Below are positions 37,359-50,780 of a stretch of 64,000 nucleotides of DNA, piece by piece (position 1 is the first letter of the stretch; every line of letters starts with the position of its first letter). The DNA is from Thamnaconus septentrionalis. Its lineage: Eukaryota > Chordata > Actinopteri > Tetraodontiformes > Monacanthidae. The notes below the pieces were generated by a model. That model saw nothing but the letters and a program-made list of their open reading frames with translations, was not told where the DNA came from and made no database searches. The translations under genes were made by a program, and so were the position numbers. The stretch lies in contig CM020513.1 of assembly GCA_009823395.1 (NCBI GenBank), forward strand, positions 7,614,001 through 7,678,000. Direction: 5' to 3'.

Positions 37359-39054
37359 GTACATATATATATGTGTACATACATACATATACATATATAT
37401 ACATTTATTTATTTATTTATATTTATTTATATTTATTTATACACAAATTGTAAGTGCCACTAGGTCAGTAAGTCACTAAGTTTTCTTTGCTGACCCCAAG
37501 CGGCCATGTGTGGTCATAGCAATAAAACTATTTTTATTTTGAAAGGTATCACTTTAATTTCAGCTTTTATATAAAATCTAAACAACATGACATTAAAAAT
37601 ATTATATAATATATGATATAATATAAAGTGAATATGCAAAGGCACCATTAGACACCACACACAGAGTGAGACAAGTTCTCCCCTTGTTCTTCCCATGTTT
37701 TCCCCCTGACACACGTCTGTCAGCGAGACAATCGGACCCTCCTGCTGCACACTAACAGCTCTGAGGCTTCACACAGCACCGCTGAACACTCCAACAATTC
37801 AGCGAGGCCCGACGGCTGCTTTCATCACCAGAGTCTGTCCGTGTGTGTGTGTCTTCACATGTTGAGACAAGTTTGGAGAAAAAAAAATGTGGGCTAATCT
37901 TCTGAGGGTGAACAGCCGATCTTTGATAGCTAATCCTACGTTAGGCCTCATTAGTTAATTGAACAAATCCAACGGAAACAATCTACGTGGACCTATATCA
38001 TCCGACTCTTATTACCTGTATGATTCATTTCCTGTGGGGACAGACTTTCTCTCTGTGTGAAGCATTTCCTAACACGCTCAGGAGACACAAACGAGCCCAG
38101 ATTGGATCTGCCGCCGTTTGACTGTTGAGCTTCGATCGCGCGACAAACAACCACCCATCAAGGTCAAGTGACTTTGTGCGAGACAAATCTCTTAAACTCA
38201 CTTGTGACCTCGGCCGTCGGTTTGTTGCCGCACCTAAGCTGATTGGCCCAGCCGCAGTCCCTCGCCAGGTTGGCCCCGCCCTCAAGGGTTTAGCCCGCTG
38301 AGCTGACATTTATCCTAGAATACACACCATAAGCTGCTGTCTGCTCTTTAATGCATGTAACGGGGATCACCGTGCGCGCCTGTGTTTGTGTCAATTGTTC
38401 CCGCTGATTTGCCCAAAGCCCGCCTGTCACCGTGAGTGGCACTTAGTAGCTTTGCAGGATTTTTGGGGGGAATCGGAGATGCTGCTTTCATCGCAAGTCA
38501 GGCGGATATGGGGGCTGACAGAGGGGCTGCAGAGGATTTGACAACAAAGGTCAGTCATAGACAGCCTGCCTTCATGTTAACTCAGCCGGCTAAGGCATTA
38601 AAAGCCTAATTTTTTTGTTTAACCCAGAGCTGTTGTTTTCGTGGAATGGAACTACGGAATGCCGCCGAGCCGAAGAATACACAGGGATAAATAGCCGTTT
38701 AGAACATCCAACGCTAAACATGACAAAAGATTAACTGGTAAACCTCCAGCCAGACTAGGAGAAGGTGAAATCGGGAAAATAAAAGAAGAAGCGAGCTGAT
38801 ATTCTGTCGTGTTGCTCTCTCAGCGACACACCTAAAGGGGATTTGAGGGAATTATGCGACAAGGCAGAGTGTATGCGAGCTGCTGCTTGATCACTGTGAG
38901 AGCGTTTGAACCCAGTGACGTTTCATAGATGCGCCGACACCTGCGAAGGGACAGATTCCAGCACACTTGAGTCCAGCTAGCAGTGAGGTGTCTGTATGTT
39001 TGCGTCTCTTTTCCCAGGCGGTTGTAGTTCCCGAGGCCTGATCCGAGTCCTGGA
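35677..39054. other. Divergent intergenic region between KCP and the CDHR5-like gene
   Basis: It should hold both promoters. I cannot place a transcription start confidently. Visible features are purine-rich tracts (35860-36110), a (GAA)n tract at ~36563-36600, (AT)n/(TATT)n tracts at ~37300-37440, and unique-looking GC-balanced sequence at 38000-38700. I see no convincing coding exon. Confidence 0.5.
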
Positions 39055-42000
39055 ATGGCCCTCGACCCAATGAAACGGAGCTTGGGAAAGGTCGTCACCT
39101 GTTCGCTGCTCCTGCTGCTGCGTCTTCAAACTGTGGCAGGTTGGCCAGCAGCCATTTCGAATTTGGACGTATTTTGGACGTGTGAGTTTTTGGTTTTTTT
39201 TCCTCATTCTGCCTATGTGGTTTTTGTGTTGTTGACGCAGGAATGTCAGGATGGGGTGGATGCCTGGACGGTCGGGATGTGTTTGTCTCCATCCGAGAAA
39301 ACAGTCCGACTGGAGAGGTTGTAGCTGACCTGATGACTGAGACCACGCTGGAAGGCGTCCGCTGGAGCCTGGACGGACAGGACGCTGGCTGGCTTTTCCT
39401 GGATGAGGGGAACATCCGGCTGAACTTGTCAGACGACAGGGTCCTCGACCGAGAGGTAACCGAGCCGAAGAGGATCTTTGACCAGAAAGCCAAAAAAACA
39501 CATGGAATTTAAGAAATTCAATTCAGAAATGATTATAATCTGATAGTTTCTGTTTAAAGTTCATTTAAAAAGCTAAACAGTAGCGCTTCTTATCAACCTT
39601 GCTATAAAAACAAACAAATAAATAATTACAACCCAAACAAAACCTGCTCTCAACTCTGCAAACAGTATAAATAGAGTCAGCCTTTGAGTGGGAAAATGGT
39701 GCAACCTCTGAACTTGAGCCAGAAGTGAATGGTTGGTGGAGTCTGCAGTTGTATCTAAGTTTAGCACACGACACCTCCAGCTCGGTTCCTGGACCAGGCC
39801 CAATATCTCCAGCCGCCATCCTTCCCTCAGCCTGCTGTCTTCCATCCATCTGGCAGCTGTAAAGGCTCAACCAGATTAGCAGTCTGCCTCTCTTGACTTC
39901 TAATCTAACTTCCTCTGCCCCCTTTCTCACTATGTTAGTCATGGCCTGCACCATTAAAAAGATTTGTTGTACGAATGCAGCTCGAAACAACAAACCCGAC
40001 AGACAAAAAAAGTATGAACGAGAACTGAAGTGTTTTGTTGTTCCACCAGGTCCAGGGTCCCTTCCTGATAGCCGAGTTGAATTGTTATGAAGGGAACTTC
40101 GTTCAGGTACACTTTTCTCCAGCACTTGGCACTTAATTCTTGTGTTTTGGAGGTAAGATTTACACTTCAGTGACTCTTTTTTCATCTTTTGTCACAGGCA
40201 GTGTACAGAGTCATGGTGGAGATCCTGAACGAGAACGACAATTTCCCAGAATTTGCAGAAGACACTGTCCACTCTCTTGATCTAAGCGAGGTATCCCATG
40301 TCCCACGTAGTTTGCTCGCCTGCGCAAACTACATGGGATTAAGGTAGAATTTTTTTTTCTTTAGGTGACTCCGGTGAATACAGTTGCCTTTGCCGTCCGC
40401 GCAAGGGATGGCGACAACGACACCATGATTTATTCCATCGACGAGACATCAGTGGGTTTTAATTCAAGATGTCAGCACAAAGAAAATAAATACGGGATCG
40501 TTGTTAATAATTTTGTTTTTTCGGTGTTCACTGGGCAGCCGGATGCTGACTACTTCAGGATTGATCTGCCAAACAGTGGGGAGGTGATCCTCGCCAAGCC
40601 CCTTGACTACGAGACCAAAACTGTCCTTACTGTGACAATTCATGCCTCAGTAAGCAACTGCAAAAAAAAAAAAAAAAAAAAGTTTTCAGGGGTTTCAAAA
40701 TTGCAAATTGAAACATCCGATTGTCACAATTGCCAGGAAATGAGCACGGCAGAGCACTTCAACACCAGCACCAACGTCACCATCACGGTGCTGGATGCAG
40801 ACGACCAGTATCCACAGTTCCTGCCCTGCATGCTGCTGTTCCAGGACGAGACCAGTCGCGTCTGCACGAGTCCGGTGTACACAGTCAACGTCACAGAGGG
40901 AGAGGAGGTTACTGTCTACACACAGCCTGCAGTTTACACACCTATCAAACTAATGATGCTTTGATGCAGTGGAAGCTTTTATATCCCGTGGAGTCATCGA
41001 CATATCAAAGCTGGCACTCTGTTATTTTCCTTCTGTACTAAAAAAAAAAGAAAAGGTGGTACTTTCAGCAATATGATGCAAAAACTGTCCCGTTGCAGGA
41101 CATCATGTTGGACTTCTCTCCAGGACCCATTCATGCGGTGGATGGAGACAAAACATTCAACTCCCAAGTCAGCTACGCCATCCTCTCAGGTGCTTTCCAG
41201 CGTCTGATGAAAGATCGTGTTTACAGGTCCAGTAAATATTGGCCTGATTTATGATGTCTTATTGGTAAAAGCTCAATATAGTGACCACAAATACATTAGT
41301 GTAAACTCGCTGTACGATAAAAGTCATTTGGTTTTCCTACCCATGGAATGGTTCTAATTTATATATGAAAATATAAATAGAGCTACGGTCTTGCTCCCAG
41401 TTAGTTGCCATCTTGCACCGCCATATTTTTAAGGAAGCCAGTGTTGACAATTAGGGTGAGTGCTCGCATCCTCAAATAAACAAACGACAAAGAAGGTGGA
41501 CGAGGGATCCAGGTTTGGGTGCATAGACCACCGGGGCTCACTGGCAATCTCAGGAGGGGGAGGGAGAGTGAAAGGGGCTACAATCTAAACTGTAACCACT
41601 TGATGTCACTGTTTCTTATTCAAATTCTCCAAATATTACACACTTAACCTTTGAGCCGCGCTGCCAAGTGTACTAGCCCATGTGCTGCGTGCTCACTGCA
41701 GGAGATGACGACGGCCGTTTCCTGATGGACCGAGAGACGGGAGAGATGAAGATGGTTCACGGCGTCGGAAACAGGCTCCAGACTCCTGAGCTGCACCTGA
41801 AGGTCATGGTAAGACTTCCTGCAGACTGCCGTAGGCTGTCTCCATAGCAAGTGCAGAATCTACAAGTTCTTTCTTCCTGGTCTTGTAACTAGGCTTACCA
41901 GGAAAACGACCCCAGGAAGTACTCTGTTGCGACAGTCGAGGTGCGAGTTCTGGCGGTAAACCGTTTCCATCCAGTTTTTGAAATGGCCAAGTATCAAGGT

Positions 42001-44262
42001 TTCGTATCGGTGGAGGAGGCGTCGGCTTCTCTTGTCAACACCTATGGCAACAAAGCCCTGATGTTGCACGTGCAGGATCGAGACTTTGACAACGTAACTG
42101 CCATGAACACGCAAATACAAAAATGCTGAAAGGATGTTGTGTGTGGATTTGCAACGTAACCAATCAGCTCTGTTTTTCTCACCTCCCCCAAATTGACAGG
42201 GTTTCAATCCCAAGATACATTTCTCCCTCAGTCCCACATCAAATTATACAGACATCTTCCAAATCACACAGGAGGGTCTTCTGATCACGAAGACAAGTAA
42301 ACTCAAACCAAAGCAACGGCACAACCTGGAGGTGGGCCTCAAAGATCCCAGAACTAAGCAAAGATTTGTTCCTCTGCCTACATTACATTGTATGACATAA
42401 ACCAAATTAATTTTATTTGCAGGTAATGGCCGTGGACCAGGAATCCGGTGACGCCACCTTTACCACAGTGGTGGTGGATGTGTTGTCTAAAGGACAAGCG
42501 GGTGAGAATATGGTTGTAAACTCACTGCCAATGACATATTAAGCAGCAGCAGGTCAGAACAAATCTTTTCGCGTATCCTCCACCCTGCAGTCCCTTACAG
42601 TGCGCTGGGAGATGAACAACACTTAACGAGCTGCACGTTGGGCAAAGCGTTTTTCCTCAGCATGGCAATCATGACGGCCCTCGGATGCGTCACGTCCTTG
42701 GCAAAGTGGCTGAAGAGGAAGCACAAGGGCAGGAGGGGCCCGCTAGAGAGAGGCTGCGTGGCTCAGGGAAAACATCCTAATGTGGTGAGGTCCTTGATCT
42801 AAAGTCATCTTTACACGTACTGAAACCTGTTGCAAAAAGTTGAGTTGCTGAAATATTGGTCATGTTCTTCTGCAGAGCTTACGGTGGTTCCAACTGGTGA
42901 GTATTTGATTTTGCATTAAAGATAACGTTTGTCCTGGCCCTGTCCTACCTATTCTTGTGACAAACCCTTTGGGTCCCTGTCAAGGTTGGTCAAAAATCAT
43001 TGACCAAAAACACCCTAAAAGCATCAACCCAAAAGTGTTGTAGCCTCAGTCTTGGTTCTTGTGACAATAGATGGATTAGTTTGTAAAACGTCCATTCAGA
43101 GCAATATTCTCATAAATATCAAGACAACTTTGCACTATTCTGAGATCCGTGAACATGAACACCAACTGATTCCTCCACAAGACATGGGGGAACCAAGATC
43201 ATCCACTTACCTCCTCTCTGAGGAACCAACCAGGTTTGGCTCTTGGTTCCCACTGCTGACCTGATGACTGTGGTTCCTCCGCAGTTGAGTCACCGTAACG
43301 CAATGCCGCACATGGACGAAGTGCCCTACAGCAACGAGGATTACGGGACCTACAACCCCTCGTTCACCTACACAGAGACCCCTGGCACGTACCCGCTGCA
43401 GGACATACCACTCAGCCTTGGCCCTCCTGGTAGAACCGACCCGACCAATGCTGGTGTCGTGGACACTGAGACCGTGCGCAGCCCTGATGCCGACAAAAAC
43501 GAGGTTCTTGCACCAACCAAGAGCCCCTCTAGCTCACTCACGGCCGAGGCCGCCATTGTTGATGAGAGCAATGCACATTCGGAAAACTCCGGCTCGCCAG
43601 CTGAGGTCGATTCCACCGAGGCGCAACCCGACACGAGTACCAGCCCTACAATCAGCGACAAGTGCGACACACCTGCCTCCACCACCGCCGAGGACCCACC
43701 AGAACCTGTCGCTAGCCCCTCCTCCCAATCCAGTGTCCCGTGCAGCCATGCTCGGATCGCCTCGGCAGAGATCGACAAACCCCTGTGCAAGTCCCGTGCA
43801 AAGACACCTCCCGACTCGCCCCGCTCGCATCTCTCACCCCTCCCCAGAGAGCTTAGCACGCCCCCACTCACCCCAGACCACGCACCTTTGAAGGCCACGC
43901 TGGTTCATATCGACACGTCCCCGTTCGACACGCCCCTGACCACGCCCAAGTGGACAGAGGCCTCGGACACAGTGGGTGCCACAGTGGGCGCCACAGAGCT
44001 CTCCACGTCGCTGGACGACCTCGAGCAGTCGGAGCAGCCAGGTGGGGCCGAGGCCGAGGACGCCCAGAGCCCATCTCAGGACAGGAGACCCTCCACCAAC
44101 TCTGGGAACACGCAGGCAGGGGATGCCGATGACGACGGCTTTCTGGGAGACGAGGACGCGGACAAGAACAGTGAGGGTGAGAACGACTTAGACCCCGAAG
44201 ACGAGGAGCTGCTGAGAGTGTTGGCTCGTTGCAATCCCATTTTTTTCACCTTCAGTAAGTGA
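39055..44262 (+). CDS. cdhr5: Cadherin-related family member 5-like (CDHR5-like) type I membrane protein
   Basis: CDHR5 is a cadherin of the intermicrovillar adhesion complex in the epithelial brush border. Exons: 39055-39139, 39241-39455, 40050-40106, 40198-40290, 40365-40451, 40539-40649, 40737-40907, 41099-41189, 41702-41808, 41893-42093, 42200-42331, 42423-42501, 42591-42784, 42876-42896 and 43285-44262. They total 873 residues, all in phase. There is a signal peptide (VVTCSLLLLLRLQTVAG) and four cadherin repeats with Ca2+ motifs (ENDNFPEF, RARDGDND, PLDYE, DADDQYPQF, DRETGE, DRDFDN). The CDHR5-specific QFLPC...SRVC...FSPGPIHAVDGDK block matches human FLPC...YVC...RPGPIYAEDGDR. The transmembrane helix is AFFLSMAIMTALGCVTSL, then KWLKRKHKGRR. 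The last exon encodes a ~325-residue Ser/Thr/Pro/Glu-rich cytoplasmic tail ending NPIFFTFSK. Human CDHR5 has a Thr/Pro mucin region outside the membrane, which is absent here. The exact paralogue is uncertain. Confidence 0.8.
41225..41653. mobile_element. MITE-2 family copy in a CDHR5-like intron
   Basis: It begins CAGGTCCAGTAAATATTGGC and ends CCAAATATTACACACTTAAC, with body motifs TTGCCATCTTGCACCGCCAT and AACAAACGACAAAGAAGG. It lies between exons 41099-41189 and 41702-41808. Confidence 0.7.
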
Positions 44263-44466
44263 TGTCTCTGCTGCAACACCGCAGGCACTCAGAGCGATGG
44301 GGTGGAGGACAGAGGGTGGAGGAGGTAAGTGACGGCGTGGGCGAGGCCACCGTGGGACGAGGTGGCCAGAGAGAGACACTGCAGTCTGGTTTGGCTAGGC
44401 ACTGCGAAAAATGGACAGAGGACCACATGGAAAAGAAGATTGCGACTTGCAATGAATGTCTGCAAA

Positions 44467-44472
44467 AATAAA
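44467..44472 (+). terminator. Poly(A) signal AATAAA of the CDHR5-like gene
   Basis: AATAAA lies ~205 bp after the stop codon at 44262. A further AATAAA near 44965 is an alternative. Confidence 0.6.
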
Positions 44473-44572
44473 TCAATTAATTGGGACACTTTTAAATGAC
44501 AATTATCAACAACTCGAAATTCCAAAGGTTGAAAGCAGATCCGCTCAGGGTCATTTCGAGTTGATCAAATCT

Positions 44573-46856
44573 TTATTGGAGAATGTTTACACAAAACAGT
44601 GAGATTGTCTGCACTCTCCAATCGGAGAATCCACATGAAATCACAGACGATGAAGTACTTGAGGCTTGAGGGTCAAACAAGGATAAAAATTGGAGCAGTT
44701 TTGTGCCTGTGTGGTAGCATGTGGACTCACCCTTCAAACCGCTGCAGAGTTCCGGATGCTCCGAGCTCTCGCGCCATAACCACAGCATGAAGTGTTTTGT
44801 TATGCCTACTTTGGCCTCCTTCTTTTTGAAGTTATTGTGTGTATTATTAATTATCATGTGTTGTCACTGAGATGAAGTCTGAGTATTTGTATGTGCTGTT
44901 AACATGGCTGTAATGTTCCCCTTAAACACAATTACTCAACCCCCTACATCACAAACTGAAGTCTTGAATAAAGCTAAAACTGCCGTTAGTCCAACACATA
45001 TGTAGCATGCTAGCAGCTTGGACATGTTCTAGTTCAGTGAGCGACCTGCCTTGCAGGTCCGTGGGGACGATCAAACATGCCGCAGATGAACCTCCTTCAT
45101 GTCTTTCACACTAGATAAAAGCACCAGGAAATTTGTCTGTCTCTGCAATATAAACAGGAAGTCGAAATGGCATTTAAGCTAGCAGATCAGGTTTTGTTGG
45201 GAAAGGGCGAGTCGGTGCTTTGAAGTGCTTCTGTTGTGTTTCTAAGTGACGGATGATTTAAAACAGCAACTTTGGAGGGCCAAGGTGACTTCACTTGGAG
45301 AGAATGGTGACGTGCTTGTCTGACAATGTTGACCTTTTTTTTTTCCTTTTTACATTTTCTACCATTTTAGATGTTTACTTTTCAACACAATCCAGTGCTT
45401 TGCACTAATTAGTAGTCAGAGGGACTTAATGATAAAAAATTATAGATCTTGAAAAAGATCATATGAAAATTCAAACACATTCTCCCACTAAAATCCCCCT
45501 TTTTTTTTAACTTTGAGATGGACTGGTGCGTTGTATAACTAACTAGGGAGACGAATCAGAACCATTTCTGACATCACAAAGGGCTGATTTTCCAAAACTT
45601 CCTTTTTACTCGCACACATTGACAAGTTGAGCTGACAAAATAAGGAAAAGGTGAACATCTACCAAACCCGGGGAGTTTAATGGCAGGCCAGAGTTCTACA
45701 TTCAGGCTACAAAACATTATGAAAGGGAATTTTTGCAAAACACGGGACCATTAATATGTTTAGTGCACAACATGGAGTTGCTGAGGCAAAAAGAAACCAA
45801 ACGACTAACTGCTGCAGATGTAGAAATGAAAGGGATGTGATTAATGATGCTGCTGTGACTGTGAGAGGCTCCAAATAAACAATGACGAGAGCAGTGAGTG
45901 GACCCCCCACAAGTGAAACAGGAAACAGGGCACTTCCTGAGCAATAGCTGACCGGTCACCTCATACTGCAGCACTAGAGAACAGTAGGCATCAAGCTCCA
46001 TCTTTGTTTTTATTGAGACATTCTACGAAATAAAAACAAAAACAGAACAAAACCAACATGTACCTGATTGTTAGAGTGAGTAGTTTGCTGGATGGCAAAG
46101 ACCTATTTACACTTTAGTCTCAAGTGAGAGGGGCATTTCTGTAGTGAGAACGTAAATAATAATAAAAAAAAAGTTATAGTTTTCCATGAAAAAAACATCA
46201 ACAGTGGTTATAAAGGGTGGTGGTGGTGGTGACACACAAATGATTCAGTCAGGCAGTGTGATGTTGTTCCTTTTCTGTACAGCTAACAAAATGGGAACAG
46301 CGTGTATCCTTGGCACAAACATTGGTTAATTCCAAACAAAACACACCTCCAAAGGTGAATGCAAGTCATATATAAAACACACACACTCGCACACACACAC
46401 ACACGCACATACATACATACATACAAGTGTTGAGGTGACAAGACAAAAGGAGGAAGGAAGCAGGTTTAAGGATGAAGCGTCCATCAGTCGGCTGTGAACT
46501 AACACAAAACCTCACTGGCACCCGCACAGATGCTTCAGGGGACCAGTACAGCAAACAGCAGGTCCCCACTGACGATACTGTATTATTGCACTTGTCCAAA
46601 GAGTTTATTATTTTTTTTTTTACCGCTGCCGGCACTTTGAAGTTGACTTAATGCGTCCAAAGTCTCCAGCAACGCATTACGTTTGATCAATAAAGCCTAG
46701 AATATCAGAATATAAGAGCTTGATTACATTGGACAGATTAGTACATTGTTCAAATATAATGGGACCTTCTTTATCCTCCAGTGCAATGGAAAAAAAAAAA
46801 AAAAAAAGACTAATCATAATTTGTGTTGAACAAGCTCGGCCTTTCAACGTTTTGTA

Positions 46857-46889
<33 letters not shown>

Positions 46890-47232
46890 ACTACATTGGC
46901 AACAACACTGTCCTTCCATTGACCTGGAACAAGTGAGTACAAAGTGTGGAAGCAGAGCAAATGTTTGGTGATGATTTTCCTCACTCTTACACACACAACC
47001 AAGCATCAGGACGACACTGGCCCAGCATGAACTGAAGACCCGCTAGCGTGCGCGTGCGCGATGGAACACATTCGAAAAGAAAAAAAAATAAATTATTGTC
47101 CGACGCGTGGAGCAAAAGACCGTCATCTTGTTCAGAACACTCCGCCAGCTGTTCGGGGGCAGTTGGGGGGGAGTCGGGAGGAGGGAGGTCAGGTACAAAA
47201 GATGAACGCAGTGTCTTTGGAGGCCCGAAGCG
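44573..47232 (-). other. Calumenin 3'UTR and intergenic sequence
   Basis: There are no coding exons. On the minus strand AATAAA occurs at 46009-46014 and near 44570, so the calumenin 3'UTR probably ends at ~46.0 kb or extends to ~44.57 kb. Simple repeats are a (CA)n at ~46378-46408 and A/T homopolymers at ~46789-46806 and ~46867-46890. The short frames here are not genes. Confidence 0.5.
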
Positions 47233-48896
47233 TTAGAATTCATCGTGCCGAGTCAGAGCTTCGCCGAAGTCGGTCACCTGGCTGCCGACAAACAGGTCCT
47301 GCTTGTCCAGAATTTCTTCCTTGGTCAGGCGGCCGTCCTGGCGGGAGACAGAACGGACATCGTAAACCGTGTGCGCTTTGGCGCCACTTGATCAGGTGTT
47401 TGCTGCTAAAACAAGCAGTCAAAGAGCCAATCGCACGGCGAGAATCATAATAAGGAACAAAGGAGAATTAAGTGACTCCGAATGCAGCACAGCTCCTGGT
47501 TGCACAGCTGTGAATACAGGAGAAGAGCCACGCCGGCTTCGGACCAGAGAGTCAACAGTACCTCAAATAACTAATAGTTATGCACAAGAGCATCTCTGAA
47601 GGCACGAGTTCAACCTTGAAACGCTTCATTAGGTACTCGGTGCTGGTATAGCAATGTATAGCGTGTGTATTTATGGCAGAGCAGAAAGCCAGGAAACGAA
47701 ATGTGGAGTTATGACAAAACAGGACATCCTATTGCATTAGCCATGTTGTTATTATTGCACCTGTATTTGCCTATACAGAATGTTAAGTGACAAAAAAAAC
47801 AAAAGTAAAGCAAATCCGAGAACATTTAACGTTCATACCTTGTCTTCATCCGCCTCATAGACCAGATGCTTGGCCTCCGCCTCGGCATGGTCATAGTCGT
47901 GAGGTAGAATCCAGTCCCTGGTCTCCTGCCTGTCCATCTTCCCGTCTTTGTTCTTGTCTCGGAATTCGGTGAACTGTTGTCTCTCCGTCGTCACCCACTC
48001 GGGCTCTTCGTCCTCTCCCTCCTGGTTGTACATGTCGCCTGGAACACGGAAGGCAGGAGGCTCCGTTACATCACAAAGCTTTTTTTTTTTTTTGTTTTTG
48101 TTACAGGCATTTGATGCGGGCTTTCCAAACTGCCGACAAAAACATGTTGAGGTTCAATAACATATTCACAAGCGCAACTCACCGATATACTCGTTCAAAT
48201 CGATCAAACCGTCTCCGTTCTTGTCTATGTCTTCCACCGTTTCCTGTTGGAAACACGCAGAGAAAAGTGAGTACAGTCACGCAAATACAGCATCACATTT
48301 TATAGGTTTCATATTTGGAAAAAAAAGCACCCGAGAAAATGTTTTCCAACAACAATATGCATCCAGCCTGTCAATTAACTCCTCCAGCCAGCATTAGCTG
48401 GAAACTAAAACCAAGTCACTGAAGATGGATACAATATGGTCCTATAGGTGCGTGAAATGTATTTTAAATGTATTAAGTCTTCAATCACCATCACTATAAT
48501 GTCCTTCATGTGCTCATGCTCCTCCGGGTGAAGAAACGCCGCGAATTCTTCCTTTGTTGCCGTCATGTCCGAGTTTAGATCGGCGATTTTGAATCGTCTC
48601 TCGTCGCGCTCCATCATTCGCTTGTAGCCGATCTCCTCTTCGGGATCGCCTTCCTCTGCAAACGAGAGGGTGCAGATTTTTTTTTTTTTTAACAGTGTCC
48701 AGTAGGGATGTTAACAATTAATCGATTAATTGTCGATTAAGAATTCAATTGATTAAATTAAATTAGTCACAATTAATTGAACATTTTTTACACGGAGAGT
48801 CAATATCATTATAAAAGTGTAGTGGCGGAAAAGAGCCATTCACCTGTAGATGCTATGATGGTCATAATATACCTTGAACAAGTTACTTCTAAACAA

Positions 48897-48941
<45 letters not shown>

Positions 48942-49823
48942 TGAAATGTGACCCATTAGAGGTCAACTTAAAGTCAGAGGATAAATGTTCAGGGTGTTTT
49001 TACTGTTCTCTAATGTAAACATGTCTCACATTGGACCCTCAACATTATTTAAGGGTTAAATAATGTGTTCCTTACACATTTTTCATTGTGAAGTTTAGGT
49101 TCTCAGGAAATATCGGCACTTGTCAATTAATTGTTAATTGATTGGAGGTCAATCAACTACCGACTAATGAATTAATTGATCATTTGCATCCCTGATGTCC
49201 ACAAGTGGCAGCTCGGTCATAATGTGGGTTTCCACTGTGTCGGGGGGGCGGGGCATTGTGTAGTCGTACCCATCATGTATCCGTACGTGGCGTTCTTGTA
49301 CTCCTCCCAGGTTACCAGGCCGTCCCCGTCGAGGTCTTGAGTCTTAAACTGCCGTTCCACCTCTTCCAACATCCATCGACTCTGAGACTTTTTGATCCAC
49401 ACAATCATCTCTGCCTGCGTCACAAAGCCGTCCTTGTCGTCATCTATACGGTCAACCAGCATGCTGCGCACAAAAGAGGGAGTAGCAAATTGAGCGAGCA
49501 GCGTCGACGACCATCGCACAACCCCAACGCCGCTTTATCGTGCCCACGTCTGATAACAGGAATTTTAGTGGAGATTAACAGCTACACAATGACGTGTGTT
49601 GTTACCCGAGTCGCTCTTTGCTCTCTTCCGGTGTGAGCTGCTCAAAGGACTTGGCCTCCTCCTGTCCCAGGAAAGCCTCGTGGTCATAGTCAAAGTTCTC
49701 GCTGTCGTCATGCTCCCGGCTGCTGAGGGGAAGGTCGTGGTGGACGCGGTCCTGTTTGGTGGGTTTGCTGGTGGCATAAACCACGCAGAGGGCAAAGCAC
49801 ATGACGAGTGGTCGCAGCTCCAT
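47233..49823 (-). CDS. calu: Calumenin
   Basis: Calumenin is a CREC-family Ca2+-binding protein of the ER and secretory pathway. It is implicated in inhibition of gamma-carboxylation and in regulation of ER calcium handling. Exons in transcript order: 49606-49823, 49270-49463, 48489-48655, 48183-48243, 47839-48038 and 47233-47337. They give 314 residues (human 315), all in phase. The signal peptide is [19 protein letters not shown]. The acidic N-terminal part contains [17 protein letters not shown]. Six EF-hand loops follow: [66 protein letters not shown] and [13 protein letters not shown]. The last is split by the final intron. The C-terminus HDEF is the known ER-retention variant. The 5'UTR is split: the acceptor at 49825-49826 lies 1 nt before the ATG exon sequence, and a non-coding exon with donor CACCG|GTGAGT ends at 50781. 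The third loop is the least canonical, as in other calumenins. Confidence 0.96.
48704..49194. mobile_element. 'GATGCAAATGATCGATTAAT' family copy 3, with (A)39 tract
   Basis: This is the inverted copy in a calumenin intron: it starts GTAGGGATGTTAACAATTAA and ends AATTGATCATTTGCATCCCT. A pure poly(A) run at ~48900-48939 interrupts the middle, probably a local expansion. Confidence 0.65.
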
Positions 49824-50780
49824 CCTGTTAGCACTGCCGTCCGGTTGGTTGAGGAGATAAACAGAGGGACGACAAAGGACTGCTGTTAGTGTGCAAAGAC
49901 TAAACTCAAGATGAAAAAAAAAACAAACAAACAACAACCTTCAGTTTGAGATTCATTATTTTATTATCAATTATGCCACAAACCACTCCCCAAAGAAAGA
50001 CACCCTACAAGCAAAAACACCCAAAAACAAACAAGCAAACATTAATCTGATTCAATTTGATCTGCTCCATCTTATACAATTCATTATTGGCTCTTTACAA
50101 AATAACAAAGAAACTTAGCACCACTTTTGAAGCACCGACTGAACTATTTCTTACTCAACAGGTTTGCCCTGTTAAAGCCAAATCACAGAGAATCAGATCA
50201 GATGCGCCAATCTCACACAAATGTAATTTCCAATTGCAACACTGAGGGTAAAATCAGACAGAGTGGCTGGATAAGGCCAACTTTTCTTTCTACATTTATT
50301 AATAAAAAGATAGAGGCCGAAAGCGAAATTGTAGGACAGGCGTTAAGCCACATGCCTTACACTAAAATAGTCGAGGGACGGCGGGGCAACTTCCAATTGC
50401 TGGATTACGATTAGTATTGTTTTGGTTGTTTACGTAGGACACAACAGTGTTGCAGCTTTCAATTTTTTTTCCCTCGCTTATCCAAGACTTGATTTATATC
50501 GCGCCAACTCAACGCGTTCACTATCTTTTCAGACTGCCAGAAGAGTTGGTGTCCATTTCTTGATTTCGCAACGACTATCAATTAAAACGTTTTGATCAGA
50601 AAATGAACGTTTGATTGGCTAATCGTAGCTTACCGTTACTTTTGACTGCCGGCCGCTGTTTCAACTCGCCCAACTAAACAGAAAATACGCTGACGGACGG
50701 CTTTAACAAAACTCCAGAAAAAATAAACAGGGACAAATTTTTGGTGTTTTAACAAAACAAATTAACTGAAAGCAACTCAC

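Noticed and set aside
43368..43898. 176-codon minus-strand frame opposite the CDHR5-like tail
   Set aside because: It is a shadow of the biased Ser/Thr/Pro/Glu codons in the real exon. There are no splice or domain signals on that strand.
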